A stretch of DNA of 64,000 bases from Candidatus Roseilinea sp. NK_OTU-006 (GTDB lineage Bacteria > Chloroflexota > Anaerolineae > J036 > Brachytrichaceae). Shown in pieces: positions 47,244 through 56,036 of this stretch. Within the stretch, counting starts at the first letter, position 1. Each line of letters opens with the position of its first letter. The position numbers and the translations under genes are program-made. Under the pieces are notes generated by a model, which worked only from the letters and a program-made list of their open reading frames with translations, searched no databases and had not been told where the DNA came from. The DNA is taken from positions 62,001 through 126,000 of the forward strand of contig NZ_JAAFGM010000006.1 in NCBI RefSeq assembly GCF_012931985.1, read 5' to 3'.

Positions 47244-47279
47244 AACTCGGCTGCTGAGCGAAGCCGAGTTCCGTTTTTT
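47244..47279 (+). terminator. Rho-independent terminator of tRNA-Thr
   Basis: A perfect 9-bp stem (AACTCGGCT at 47244-47252 with AGCCGAGTT at 47262-47270) with a 9-base loop is followed after CCG by six T. It ends the tRNA transcript and touches the stop codon of the convergent moaB. Confidence 0.88.
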
Positions 47280-47796
47280 ATCGCGCCACTTCCCAGGCCA
47301 AGTGCTGGATCTCCGGCATGATTAACTTGTCCATGGCGACCTGCACGGCGTTGGGCGAGCCGGGCATAGAGATCACCACACGCCCGCGATATACGCCGGC
47401 TGTCGCGCGCGAGAGCATGGCGGCTGCGCCCACCTCTTGGTAGCTGAGCATGCGGAACAGCTCGCCGAAGCCCGGCATCACTTTCTCCAGCTTGCGCGAG
47501 ATCACGTCGTAGGTCGTGTCGCGCGGGGCGATGCCGGTGCCGCCGGTGAACAGGATCACGCGCGCATCGGTCTCGGCGACGATGCGCTCCAGCAACGCGC
47601 CGATTTGCTCCGGCTCATCCTTGACGATCGCGCGAAAGACCACGCGGTGCCCGGCGGATGTCACGCGCGCCTCGATGAAGTCACCGCCGGTGTCGTTTTC
47701 GCGCGTGCGCGTGTCGCTCACGGTGACGATTGCGACGGAGATGGCGCCTTGCCGGGCGGCGATGTCGCGGTGTTGTTGGGTGGATGCGCTGCTCAT
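47278..47796 (-). CDS. moaB: MoaB/MogA-family molybdenum cofactor protein
   Basis: 172 residues. [22 protein letters not shown], the nucleotide-binding [19 protein letters not shown] and [20 protein letters not shown] are the MoCF_biosynth signatures. It adenylylates molybdopterin before molybdenum insertion. No other moa/moe gene is nearby. A TACAAT box on the minus strand (47819-47814) lies 17 bases before the ATG. It diverges from the binding-protein gene at 47878. Confidence 0.88.
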   Translation of the reverse strand: MSSASTQQHRDIAARQGAISVAIVTVSDTRTRENDTGGDFIEARVTSAGHRVVFRAIVKDEPEQIGALLERIVAETDARVILFTGGTGIAPRDTTYDVISRKLEKVMPGFGELFRMLSYQEVGAAAMLSRATAGVYRGRVVISMPGSPNAVQVAMDKLIMPEIQHLAWEVAR

Positions 47797-47877
47797 CGTT
47801 TCCTCAGCCTCACATTGTAGCCTGCATCACCGCACCCGATTGTCCTGGCGCGGGTCGCGCTATCGAGGGAGTTCATC

Positions 47878-48915
47878 ATGAATCAACGCGTTTTCACACT
47901 AGTGACGGCTGCACTGTTGGCGGCGTGCGCTGCGCCACCGGCGGCGCGTCCGGTTGCGCCAGCTCAACCCGCCGCCGAGCTGCGGACGGTGAGGTTCGGC
48001 TTCGTGCCGGTGGCCATCAACGGGCCGGTCTATGTCGCCGCCGAGAAGGGCTACTTCGCTGAGGAAGGGTTGAAGGTGGAGTTCTTGCCGATCGAGGGTG
48101 GTTCCGATGCCGTGGTACAGGTCGCTTCCGGCAATTTCGATGTGGCCGGCGGCGGCATCTCGGCCAGCATGCTCAACGCGGTAGCGCGCGGCATCGAATT
48201 TGAGATTGCTGCATCGCTGCACACCGAGCGACCGCCTCTGGCTAGCCCGTTCGTAGTCAGCAAGAAACGCTACGAAAGCGGCGAGCTGACTAAAATGAGC
48301 GACTTGAAGGGCAAGAAGGTCGCCACGAACAACCGCGGCACTGCGACCGAATGGTGGCTCGCGGAGGCGCTGCGACAGGGTGGGGTGGACATCACCGAAG
48401 TAGAGGTGCTCGGTTTGCCCTTTCCGCAGGTCGCGCCGGCGCTGGAGAGCGGCACGTTGGACGGCGCGATCCTCACCGAGCCGTTCGCCACGGCCGCCGA
48501 GGACAAAGGGCTGATCGTGCGCTTGACAGAGGATTTCGTGGATGGCTTCAAGCCGACCTATATCTACTTCAATAAGGGCTGGGTGACGGCCAACCCCGAC
48601 CTGGCGACGCGATTCATCAAGGCGTATCTGCGCGGCGCGCGCGACTTGCAGGGCGACGCCTACTTCGACGACGCCAACGTCGCTGCCATCTCCAAATACA
48701 CCAAAGTCGAGCCGGATGTGATTCGGCGCGCCCGGCGGCCGCATTTTGACCCGAACGGGACAGTATCGCTTGAAGACATCCAGACGCTACAGCAGTTCTA
48801 TCGCAAGCAGGGCCTGCTCAACTACGCGCAAGACCTGGACATGTCCAAATTCGTGAACACGAAGTATTTGGACGACGCGCTGAGGGCACTAGGCGGCTCG
48901 GTGGAATTCAAGTGA
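47878..48915 (+). CDS. NMT1/SsuA-type substrate-binding lipoprotein of an ABC importer
   Basis: 345 residues. A short lipoprotein signal with Cys17 in LLAACAAPP leads to a periplasmic-binding domain of the SsuA/TauA/ThiY group: RFGFVPVAINGPVYVAAEKGYF, GGSDAVVQVASGNFDVAGGG, SDLKGKKVATNNRGTATEWW and ESGTLDGAILTEPFATAAE. Ligands in this group include sulfonates, nitrate, pyrimidine precursors and riboflavin; which applies is not clear. Its stop overlaps the ATPase start by four bases. No permease gene is adjacent; the only permease of the matching class in the window is the MenA-fused one at 14.9 kb. Confidence 0.87.
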   Translation: MNQRVFTLVTAALLAACAAPPAARPVAPAQPAAELRTVRFGFVPVAINGPVYVAAEKGYFAEEGLKVEFLPIEGGSDAVVQVASGNFDVAGGGISASMLNAVARGIEFEIAASLHTERPPLASPFVVSKKRYESGELTKMSDLKGKKVATNNRGTATEWWLAEALRQGGVDITEVEVLGLPFPQVAPALESGTLDGAILTEPFATAAEDKGLIVRLTEDFVDGFKPTYIYFNKGWVTANPDLATRFIKAYLRGARDLQGDAYFDDANVAAISKYTKVEPDVIRRARRPHFDPNGTVSLEDIQTLQQFYRKQGLLNYAQDLDMSKFVNTKYLDDALRALGGSVEFK

Positions 48916-49658
48916 TTGTTGCACAGCAGCTTACGAAAGACTTTCCCGGACCCGAGGGTGTGACCATCCGCGCCCTCGGCCCGCTTGACCTGCGCATTGA
49001 GTCCGGCGAATTCGTGTGCATCGTTGGGCCAAGCGGCTGCGGTAAGAGCACGCTGCTGCGCTTGATCGCCGGACTGGATCAGCCGACCGGGGGTGCGTTG
49101 CGCGTCGGCAGCCAGACGCCCACGCTCGTTTTTCAGGGCGACTCCACCTTCCCCTGGCTTACCGTTTACGGCAACGTTGAGTATCCGCTGCGGCTGCGCG
49201 GCGTGCCCGAAAGGGAACGCGAGGTTGCGGTGATGCACCAGCTCGGCCTGGTGGGCCTTTCCGGGTTCGCCGAGGCGTATCCCTATCAACTCTCCGGCGG
49301 CATGAAGCAGCGCGTCGCGCTGGCGCGGGCGTGGGCTACCGATCCGGAGATCCTGTTGATGGATGAGCCGTTCGGCGCGCTCGACGAGCAGACGCGCATG
49401 GCGCTGCAACAGGAGCTGCTGCGGCTGTGGGAAGGCCCGCCGGGAGCGCCTCGCACGCGCAGAACGGTGCTGTTCGTCACCCACGCCATTGACGAGGCGT
49501 TGACATTGGGCGACCGCGTGTTGGTGATGTCGGCGCCGCCCGGCCGCATCATCAAGGAAGTGCGCGTGCCCTTCGCACGCCCGCGCGATGCGATCCAGCT
49601 CAAGCGCGACCCGCAATTCGGCGAGCTGGCCTATGAACTCTGGCAGTCCCTGAAGTAG
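48912..49658 (+). CDS. SsuB/TauB-type ABC transporter ATPase
   Basis: 248 residues. Walker A is GPSGCGKST, the signature is LSGGMKQRVALARAW and Walker B is ILLMDEPFGALDEQT; TVLFVTHAIDEALTLGDRVLVM carries the H-loop. The start is GTG, overlapping the binding-protein stop (GTGA), so translation is coupled. It should energise an SsuC-like permease, which is missing here. The gene converges with the BMP-type importer. Confidence 0.9.
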   Translation: MIVAQQLTKDFPGPEGVTIRALGPLDLRIESGEFVCIVGPSGCGKSTLLRLIAGLDQPTGGALRVGSQTPTLVFQGDSTFPWLTVYGNVEYPLRLRGVPEREREVAVMHQLGLVGLSGFAEAYPYQLSGGMKQRVALARAWATDPEILLMDEPFGALDEQTRMALQQELLRLWEGPPGAPRTRRTVLFVTHAIDEALTLGDRVLVMSAPPGRIIKEVRVPFARPRDAIQLKRDPQFGELAYELWQSLK

Positions 49659-49683
49659 AGTGGGGCGCGCTGCGGGGTTGCCC

Positions 49684-50664
49684 TCAATCTTGCTCGAACG
49701 GCCGGCCCAGCGCCGCCGGCGGTGCCGTGTGAATAGCGCGCGCGAGCGAGCGCCGCACATTCACCGGCAAGTAGCTCAGCAGGCGGTCCAGCCAGTCGCT
49801 CGAGGTGAGCACCAGCGCCAGGATCATCAGCACGAACGGCGCAACGGTGAACGCTTGCGTCGGCACATCCGGGATAGCGCTCTGTGCGACGCCGGCCAGC
49901 GATTGCAGCACGCCGAACAGATACGCGCCCAGCGCGGCGCGCAGCGGATTCCATCCACCGAAGATGACGATGGCCAGCGCGATCCATCCATAGCCGGCGG
50001 TGTGGCGATAGCTCCAGCCGGCCTTGAAGTCCAGCGAGAATGCCGCGCCGGCGATGCCCATCAAGACGCCGCCGATCACCGTGTAGGCGTAGCGCAGGGC
50101 AATCACGTTGTGCCCGCGTGCAAATGCGGCCGCCGGCTGTTCGCCGATCGCCCTCAACGTCAGCCCACCGCGCGTTCGGTAGAAGTAGAGCCATGTCACG
50201 CCGACCAGGGCATAGCCGGCGTATACCAGCACGTCGCCTTCGTGGAAGAACAGCGGGCCGATGAAGGGGATGTCCTGTAAAAGCGGGATGGCAAAACGCG
50301 GTGGCACGGTCGGGCCGGGGATGCGCACGTAGGGATTGCCCAGATAGGCGGAGAGGTCGCTGCACAACAGCGCCAGAACGAAGCCGATGGCGATTTGCGA
50401 CTGCTTGAGCGTGATCGCGCCGTAGGCCACCACCAGGGCGATGAGCGCGCCGACGATGGCCGCGGCCAGGAAGCCGAGCCATACGTTATCGGCGGTCTTG
50501 GCAGCCACAAACCCGACCATGGCGCACAGCATGATCGTGCCCTCGGCGGAGAGGTTGATCACCCCGGCGCGTTCGGTGATCGTCTCGCCGATGCACGCGA
50601 ACACCAGCGGCGTCGCCGAAGCGATTGCCGTGGCGAGGATGATGAGCAGTTGGCCGGACTCCAT
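49684..50664 (-). CDS. BMP-type nucleoside ABC transporter permease 2
   Basis: 326 residues with about nine helices of the BPD_transp_2 family (NupQ/YufQ type): PLVFACIGETITERAGVINLSAEG, GAITLKQSQIAIGFVLALL, GEQPAAAFARGHNVIALRY and IALAIVIFGGWNPLRAALGAYLFG. It starts 5 bases after the stop of permease 1 and is the last gene of the importer operon. I use ATG 50664, where family homology begins. Confidence 0.87.
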   Translation of the reverse strand: MESGQLLIILATAIASATPLVFACIGETITERAGVINLSAEGTIMLCAMVGFVAAKTADNVWLGFLAAAIVGALIALVVAYGAITLKQSQIAIGFVLALLCSDLSAYLGNPYVRIPGPTVPPRFAIPLLQDIPFIGPLFFHEGDVLVYAGYALVGVTWLYFYRTRGGLTLRAIGEQPAAAFARGHNVIALRYAYTVIGGVLMGIAGAAFSLDFKAGWSYRHTAGYGWIALAIVIFGGWNPLRAALGAYLFGVLQSLAGVAQSAIPDVPTQAFTVAPFVLMILALVLTSSDWLDRLLSYLPVNVRRSLARAIHTAPPAALGRPFEQD

Positions 50665-50669
50665 GGCGT

Positions 50670-51767
50670 TTATCCTTCGGGCTTGCGGCCGTATTTCTGC
50701 GCCAGGCCTCGGCCGAGCAGCGCGAAGAGCACCAGCAATCCCTGAATCACGCCGGAGAGTGACGACTCCAGACCCAGCGAGAGCGGAAGCTGCAAGCTGC
50801 CGATGTTCAGCGCGCTGAAGAAGAACGCCACCGGCAGGATCCACAACGGGTCAAAGTTCACCAGCATCACCACCAGCAATCCCAAGAAGCCCAGATTGCT
50901 GGAGATGTTGGGGATGAGTCGGTGGAACACCCCCACCACCTGCAGCGCGCCGGCGACGCCGGCGAACAGCCCGCAGATGAGGAACGCGCTGAGCAACTGG
51001 CGGCGCGCCGGCACGCCCAACACGTACGCTGCGCGCAGGTTGCGACCCACTGCGCGCAGGCGCAGCCCGAAGTAGGTGTTGCGCATGACGCCGATGGTGA
51101 TGATGAGCGCCATCAAGCCCAGTGCCAGCGCCACGGGCGTGGCCTCGGTTCTGCCGAAGGTGCCCAGCCACAGCGACTCATCAAACGGCTGGGTGCCGCT
51201 GAGCGAGGCGACGCCCGGCCGCTTCCACGGGCCGAAGATCAGGTAGATGGCGATGCCGGTGGCGGCGAAGTTCAGGCCGAGTCCGGCGAAGATTTCGCTG
51301 ATGCGGCCGTACACGTGCAGCGCGCCGGCTAGCAGTCCCCAAGCAATGCCGCCGACGCCGCCGACGAGGATGGCGAGCGCAATCGCTGCCGGTGGCGGCA
51401 GCAGGCTGGCCGTCGCGCCTTCGGGATACAGCAGGCGGAGCGTCCAAGTCGCCGCAATGGCGCCGAAGGTGATCTGTCCCTCAACGCCCAGGTTGTACAA
51501 GCCGGCGTTGAACGTGTAGACCAGGCCGGCGGCGCAGAGCAGCAAAGGCGATAGCGTGGCGATGACGCGCCCGATCTGGTCGGCGGTGCCAAATGCGCCG
51601 CCGACCATGCGGCCGATTACCGTCGCGGGCGATGCGCCGGAGATGAAGATGACCAGCGCAACGAGGATAAGCGATATGACGAATGCGCCGATGCGGTAGA
51701 CGGTCGGCGGTAGGCCGGCAATAGGCGCCGGCGGGTTCATCGTCTGGGGCGCTGCGGTGCCTTCCAT
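50670..51767 (-). CDS. BMP-type nucleoside ABC transporter permease 1
   Basis: 365 residues with about nine helices (NupP/YufP type): LLLCAAGLVYTFNAGLYNLGVEGQI, GRISEIFAGLGLNFAATGIAIYLIF, RLRAVGRNLRAAYVLGV and NFDPLWILPVAFFFSALNIGS. A GTG at 51779 is an alternative start. It lies between the ATPase gene (stop at 51787) and the second permease. It pairs with permease 2 to form the channel. Confidence 0.87.
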   Translation of the reverse strand: MEGTAAPQTMNPPAPIAGLPPTVYRIGAFVISLILVALVIFISGASPATVIGRMVGGAFGTADQIGRVIATLSPLLLCAAGLVYTFNAGLYNLGVEGQITFGAIAATWTLRLLYPEGATASLLPPPAAIALAILVGGVGGIAWGLLAGALHVYGRISEIFAGLGLNFAATGIAIYLIFGPWKRPGVASLSGTQPFDESLWLGTFGRTEATPVALALGLMALIITIGVMRNTYFGLRLRAVGRNLRAAYVLGVPARRQLLSAFLICGLFAGVAGALQVVGVFHRLIPNISSNLGFLGLLVVMLVNFDPLWILPVAFFFSALNIGSLQLPLSLGLESSLSGVIQGLLVLFALLGRGLAQKYGRKPEG

Positions 51768-51786
51768 CAGAGTTTTCACGGACGAA

Positions 51787-53301
51787 TCAGAATCGGCCGC
51801 CGATCATCTGGCCCAGCGAGTCGGCGGTCAGCTCTGCGGCGGCGATCGGCGGCGAGATGCGTCCGCCGCTGAACACGATAACGCGGTCGCTGTATTGCAC
51901 GATCTCGTCCAGGTCGGACGATGCGAACAAGATCGCCGTGCCTTGGTTGCAGCGTGCAATGAGCTGCTGCCACACCCACAGCGTGGATTCGATGTCCAGG
52001 CCGCGCGTGGGATGCTCCATGAGCAGCACGTTGAGCGGAGAGGGCATCAGCGCCAGTTGGGTGCGCTGCTGGTTGCCGCCGGAGAGCTGCTCGACGGCCG
52101 TATCCGGCCGGCCGCGGATGTTGAACGTGGCGATGGCGCGCTCGGCTTCCTGTGCCGCTGCTGCGCGATCAATGAAAAGGCCCTTGTTCGACATGCGCAG
52201 CGCGACGTGCTCTTGGATGCTCAGGCCGCTGATCAACCCGTCGCGCAGCCGGTCGGCGGGCAGATAACACACGCCGGCCTTCAAAAATGCGCTGTAGGGC
52301 TTGCGCGTCAAATCGCGTCCGTCAACGTGGATTGAACCGGCGGCCGGATGTTCCAGGCCGGCGCAGGTCAGCAAGAAAAGTTGCTGTCCGCTGCCCTCCA
52401 GGCCGGCGATGCCGATGACCTCGCCGCGTCGCACGGCCAAATGTTCGATGCGCATCTCCAACCGGTCGCTGCGCAAGAGGAGGCCATCCAACCGGAGGAT
52501 GACGTCGTCCTGGTGCGTCGTCGGCTTGACGGGCAAGGCCAACTCTTTGCCGAACATCATCTCGACGATGCGCGCCGTGACTTCAAAATGCTGATCGGTT
52601 GGCCCGTGCGCGTCTTGACCGTTCGCGCGGTAAGGGCGCAGGTTCAGCTCGCCCACCACCCGCCCCCGGCGCATCACGGTGACGCAATCGCACAGCGCTT
52701 CCACGTCTTCGAGCTTGTGCGAGACGAAGATGATGGATTTGCCCTCCTGCGCCAGTTGGCGCAGCGCATTGAAGAGCAGCGTTTTTTGTGTTGCTGAGAT
52801 GCCGGTGGTCGGCTCGTCGAGGATGAGGGTGCCGGCGCCGTTGGCCAATAGGCGCACGATTTCCAGTTGCTGGCGCTCGCCCACGGTCAGGTCGCTCACG
52901 CGCGCGTGTGGGTCGAGGTCGAAATGGAACTGACGACACAAGGCGCGGAAGTTTCGCTCGGCGGCGCGCGCGTTCAGCAGCGCCGGGGTCGCCGGCGAGC
53001 CGGCCATGAAATTCTCGATCACAGTGAGCGGCGGAAAGTCCAGGGGGTCCTGGTGCAACATGCCGATGCCATAGCGCAGCGCATCGGCCGGCGACTGAAT
53101 GTGCGCCGGTTGCCCGCCGAGCACGATCTCACCGCTGTCGCGGGTGATGAAGCCGCTGAGGATTTTGACCAGCGTGCTCTTGCCGGCGCCGTTCTCGCCC
53201 AGCAGCCCGTGGATCGTCCCGGCCGCGACCGTGAGCGAGACATCGTCATTGGCGTGGACGCTGCCGAAGTGCTTGTGGATGTGGCGCAGTTCGACGTTCA
53301 C
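51787..53301 (-). CDS. BMP-type nucleoside ABC transporter ATPase (two ATPase domains)
   Basis: 504 residues with two ABC domains. The first has Walker A GENGAGKST, signature DLTVGERQQLEIVRLL and Walker B TLILDEPTTGI. The second has a degenerate P-loop region (GIAGLEGSGQQ), signature LSGGNQQRTQLALM and Walker B LLMEHPTRGLD, with His replacing the second-position Asp/Glu. Such asymmetry is usual for NupO/YufO-like ATPases. It is the second gene of the operon after the binding protein. Confidence 0.9.
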   Translation of the reverse strand: MNVELRHIHKHFGSVHANDDVSLTVAAGTIHGLLGENGAGKSTLVKILSGFITRDSGEIVLGGQPAHIQSPADALRYGIGMLHQDPLDFPPLTVIENFMAGSPATPALLNARAAERNFRALCRQFHFDLDPHARVSDLTVGERQQLEIVRLLANGAGTLILDEPTTGISATQKTLLFNALRQLAQEGKSIIFVSHKLEDVEALCDCVTVMRRGRVVGELNLRPYRANGQDAHGPTDQHFEVTARIVEMMFGKELALPVKPTTHQDDVILRLDGLLLRSDRLEMRIEHLAVRRGEVIGIAGLEGSGQQLFLLTCAGLEHPAAGSIHVDGRDLTRKPYSAFLKAGVCYLPADRLRDGLISGLSIQEHVALRMSNKGLFIDRAAAAQEAERAIATFNIRGRPDTAVEQLSGGNQQRTQLALMPSPLNVLLMEHPTRGLDIESTLWVWQQLIARCNQGTAILFASSDLDEIVQYSDRVIVFSGGRISPPIAAAELTADSLGQMIGGRF

Positions 53302-53379
53302 TGCTGAGCGGTTGATCGCGCGTGCATGCTGGCCGATGCGCGCCTCATGGCGGACGCACCGGCCAGCAAAGTGATAGCC

Positions 53380-54609
53380 CTATCGGCTTGGCCCTTCCAT
53401 GCCCTCCAACAGTTGTGGCAGATACCAGATCTGCTGGTCGGTGGCGCGCTCGCCGTCTTTCAGGAAGACGGTGCCATCCTGGAAGTTCAGCGGGCCTTTC
53501 CATAGGTCAATGCTGCCGTCGCCCAAGCCCTTGATGAACTCATCGAGGAGCTTTTCGTTCTCCGCGCCCAGCGCCTTGCCCTTGATGTAGCCGAACGCCG
53601 AAGTGTCGGGGTTGTTCAGGTCCTTCCAATCGGCTTCGGCCCAAGTCCACGTGCCCTTGTAGGTGCCGGCCATGGCCTCTTGGATGATCTTCAGGTAGCC
53701 CGGCCCCCAGTTGTAATAGTGCACGCCCAGGCAGATGTCCGGCGCAAGATCGCAGCCGCCCTTGTAGTCGTAGTGGTGATACTTCACCTTCTTGCCGGCT
53801 TCAGCAGCCTTTTTACCTTGCACGGCGACTTCCGGCGTGTCAATTGCGCTCATGACCACGTCGAAGCCGCCGTTGTAAAAGTCGTCGGCGACTTTCGTCG
53901 GGTCGAGCGTGACGCCGGGGATGTTGAACCAGAAGCCGATCCACGTAATCTTGAACTGAAGCTCCTTTGGATCGCGCTTCTTGTAATTCTCCCAGCAATA
54001 CTTCGCGCCCAAGTAGGCGGCGCTGGCGTAGCGGCGCGTCTCCTCGTTAATCAGCGGACCGACCGTGCCGATCTTGCCGTTCTCGCTGCCCAGCGCCGAG
54101 GCGCAGCCGGCGATCATCCAGCCGGGCTCCATCTTCGACATGAGGTTACCGAGGTTGGGCTGATCCTTGTAGTTCTTGCCCTCCTTCCACGCATAGTCGC
54201 CGGAAGCGTGGATCACTACGATATTCGGATGCTTTTTGGCCGTCTCCAGGGCGTCGTCCTTGAAGTCGTCCGAGTTGAAGATGACGACCTTGGCGCCTTT
54301 GGCGATCAGATCATCGGCTACCTGCGAGCCCTTAACGTTGGGCCGGTCAGCAGGGTTGACCTTGTCCACATATTCGAACTTGACGTTGGGCATCTTCTCC
54401 ATCACGTATTTGGTGCCCTCGACGTGCGCTTCGTTCCAGCCCTTGTCGTTCATCGGTCCGACGATGACCATGCCGACGGTGAAGGTTTGGTCGGCGGCCG
54501 GCGCGGCGGGTTGCGCTGGCGCAGCGGACGGGGGCGGCGTAGCGCATGCGCTTGCCAAAGCGCCAATCAGCAGCAATGCCGCCAGGCGTTTATAGTGGTT
54601 GGTCTTCAT
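53380..54609 (-). CDS. BMP-family nucleoside-binding lipoprotein
   Basis: 409 residues. The lipoprotein signal ends with Cys22 (LASACATPP). The BMP/PnrA domain shows VGMVIVGPMNDKGWNEAHVEG, VVIFNSDDFKDDALETAKKHPNIVVIHASG (in part), ETRRYASAAYLGAKYCWENY, FDVVMSAIDTPEVAVQGKKA and DYKGGCDLAPDICLGVHYYNWG. The family binds purine nucleosides. GGAGGAGGAAG precedes the ATG (54609). It leads the four-gene importer; together with psuG and the nucleoside hydrolase at the left end it hints that the cell feeds on external nucleosides. Confidence 0.9.
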   Translation of the reverse strand: MKTNHYKRLAALLLIGALASACATPPPSAAPAQPAAPAADQTFTVGMVIVGPMNDKGWNEAHVEGTKYVMEKMPNVKFEYVDKVNPADRPNVKGSQVADDLIAKGAKVVIFNSDDFKDDALETAKKHPNIVVIHASGDYAWKEGKNYKDQPNLGNLMSKMEPGWMIAGCASALGSENGKIGTVGPLINEETRRYASAAYLGAKYCWENYKKRDPKELQFKITWIGFWFNIPGVTLDPTKVADDFYNGGFDVVMSAIDTPEVAVQGKKAAEAGKKVKYHHYDYKGGCDLAPDICLGVHYYNWGPGYLKIIQEAMAGTYKGTWTWAEADWKDLNNPDTSAFGYIKGKALGAENEKLLDEFIKGLGDGSIDLWKGPLNFQDGTVFLKDGERATDQQIWYLPQLLEGMEGPSR

Positions 54610-55030
54610 ACTCGATCTTCCTCCTCCCTTGAAGTAGATAGTGGATAGTAGAAAGTGTATCGGCGCGGATAGCGCGAATTGTCCCGTACCTGTCGCATCT
54701 GCGCAACCCTCAACGGCGCCATCGGACGGTGCGCCGTAACGGGAGCGCTCAAACGCAGATGGCCATTCTTCTACGCGCCGTGCTTCTCTGGCAGCCGCAG
54801 ATGGTGCTTTGATCGAAGTGCCAGAGCAACGATGCCGGGCTTGTTGGCGCCCGCCGCAGTCCCGCCCCGCGTGTTTACATGGCAACAGTTGTCCGCTGTT
54901 GCCACTCGCAAGGCCATCATCGCAAACTGCGCGCAGCGCCTGACGGTGCCATGCCGTCACGGCTGCCTGATCGGCCGCGCTGGGGCCGCCAGTCCGCTAC
55001 AACGCCTATTGCCAGGCGAGCCTGGCCCGC
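54610..55030. other. Structured leader/intergenic region of the BMP importer operon
   Basis: 421 bases without a convincing gene, upstream of the importer's binding-protein gene on the minus strand. It contains a perfect 9-bp hairpin (54880-54904), a second 8-bp inverted repeat (CTCTGGCA at about 54786-54793 with TGCCAGAG at about 54820-54827) and a GCAGATGG direct repeat between them. Near the gene lies an AT-rich run of CTATC/CACTATC-like repeats that could hold the promoter. A 151-residue open frame on the plus strand lacks any recognisable feature. Confidence 0.45.
54880..54904 (-). repeat. Perfect hairpin in the BMP importer leader
   Basis: TGGCAACAG (54880-54888) and CTGTTGCCA (54896-54904) form a 9-bp stem with a 7-base loop, with no T-tract on either side. 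It lies about 270-295 bases before the binding-protein start codon and could be part of a cis-regulatory RNA or a terminator remnant of the upstream lipoprotein gene. Confidence 0.5.
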
Positions 55031-55936
55031 TCACGGCGCAATCTGCATGCGCGTCACCAGTGAATCTAGCGCCTCCAGCGATGGGACAAACGAATTCGCG
55101 GGCTGGGCATTCAACATCGCAGCGATTTGATTGATGTAAGCGGGATAGTTGGCTTCGAACTGCTCCCAGGAGAGACCACCGGGAAGATTCTCGGCAGCGA
55201 CATCGTCCGGCAAAAGTGGATGCTTGACGGGCAAAATCACTGCAACCCAGTACTTCCCATCTTGCGTGATCCCCTGGTAGGTATACAGCAACTGACTATT
55301 GCTTACAGGGAACACATCCTGAGCAAAAGCGGTCAGATAGCGAATGCCCTTCCCATTCTGAAAGGGCAATTTCTGATATTGGGCGTAAAAGACCTGGCCG
55401 GCGTTGTAAAGGGGCAGGAAAGGTAAGCTTTCCAGTGAAGCCCCAAACGCATACACGGGAACGCTTTCGCTTGCCAACAGGTTTTGCAACGTGTTCAAGC
55501 GCTCTGTCGCTGCTTCGGAGAGAGATTGATATGCGGCGAGCGGGAAAACGTGCACTACTGGCTGGTCGAGAGCATCGCTGCTCAGCGGGTATCCCTCCAA
55601 GGTTAGCAGGGTGTGTTCGGGGTGGACATCAGGCCCTTCGGATGCCGCTTCCGTATCGCACGAGAAGGCGCTGCCCAGCGAGGACTCCAGGTACAGGGCG
55701 ATCTCGTTGCAGGTCACATTTGGTGTAGGCAATGCCGCCGAAGAAGGTGCCGCCGTCGGTTCAAGCGCAATCGTTGTAGTTGGCAAGGCCGCTGCGCCAG
55801 AAGACAGCGGCGTTGATTGGGCCGGCACAGGCGTCCCAGGGGGAAGCGCTGGCTCAGCAGGGGGAGGAGGGTTGATGGTAAAGCTGCAGGCCGACAAGAG
55901 AATTCCCGGCAGAACAATCAGGATGCTTCTGCTCAT
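55031..55936 (-). CDS. Hypothetical lipoprotein
   Basis: 301 residues. A clear lipoprotein signal peptide (SILIVLPGILLSACSF, acylated Cys17) is followed by a Pro/Ala/Thr-rich linker to about residue 70 and a globular domain (LEGYPLSSDALDQPVVHVFPL, YLTAFAQDVFPVSNSQLLYTYQG). I do not recognise the domain. An AGGAGC ribosome site sits before the ATG at 55936; longer readings extend into the pth end. It follows pth on the same strand and precedes the BMP importer. Confidence 0.7.
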   Translation of the reverse strand: MSRSILIVLPGILLSACSFTINPPPPAEPALPPGTPVPAQSTPLSSGAAALPTTTIALEPTAAPSSAALPTPNVTCNEIALYLESSLGSAFSCDTEAASEGPDVHPEHTLLTLEGYPLSSDALDQPVVHVFPLAAYQSLSEAATERLNTLQNLLASESVPVYAFGASLESLPFLPLYNAGQVFYAQYQKLPFQNGKGIRYLTAFAQDVFPVSNSQLLYTYQGITQDGKYWVAVILPVKHPLLPDDVAAENLPGGLSWEQFEANYPAYINQIAAMLNAQPANSFVPSLEALDSLVTRMQIAP

Positions 55937-56036
55937 CTTGCTCCTTTTGCCATTACGACGCACACCGCTGTGTGCATCCTCGCATCGGCAGGTTTTCAAC
56001 TGAGCAATTTCTGATGCGTAAACCCTGGCGCATCTC

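Noticed and set aside
54679-55134. 151-codon open frame on the plus strand upstream of the BMP importer
   Set aside because: It overlaps the end of the well-supported lipoprotein gene, has Cys/Arg-rich unnatural sequence and no ribosome site.
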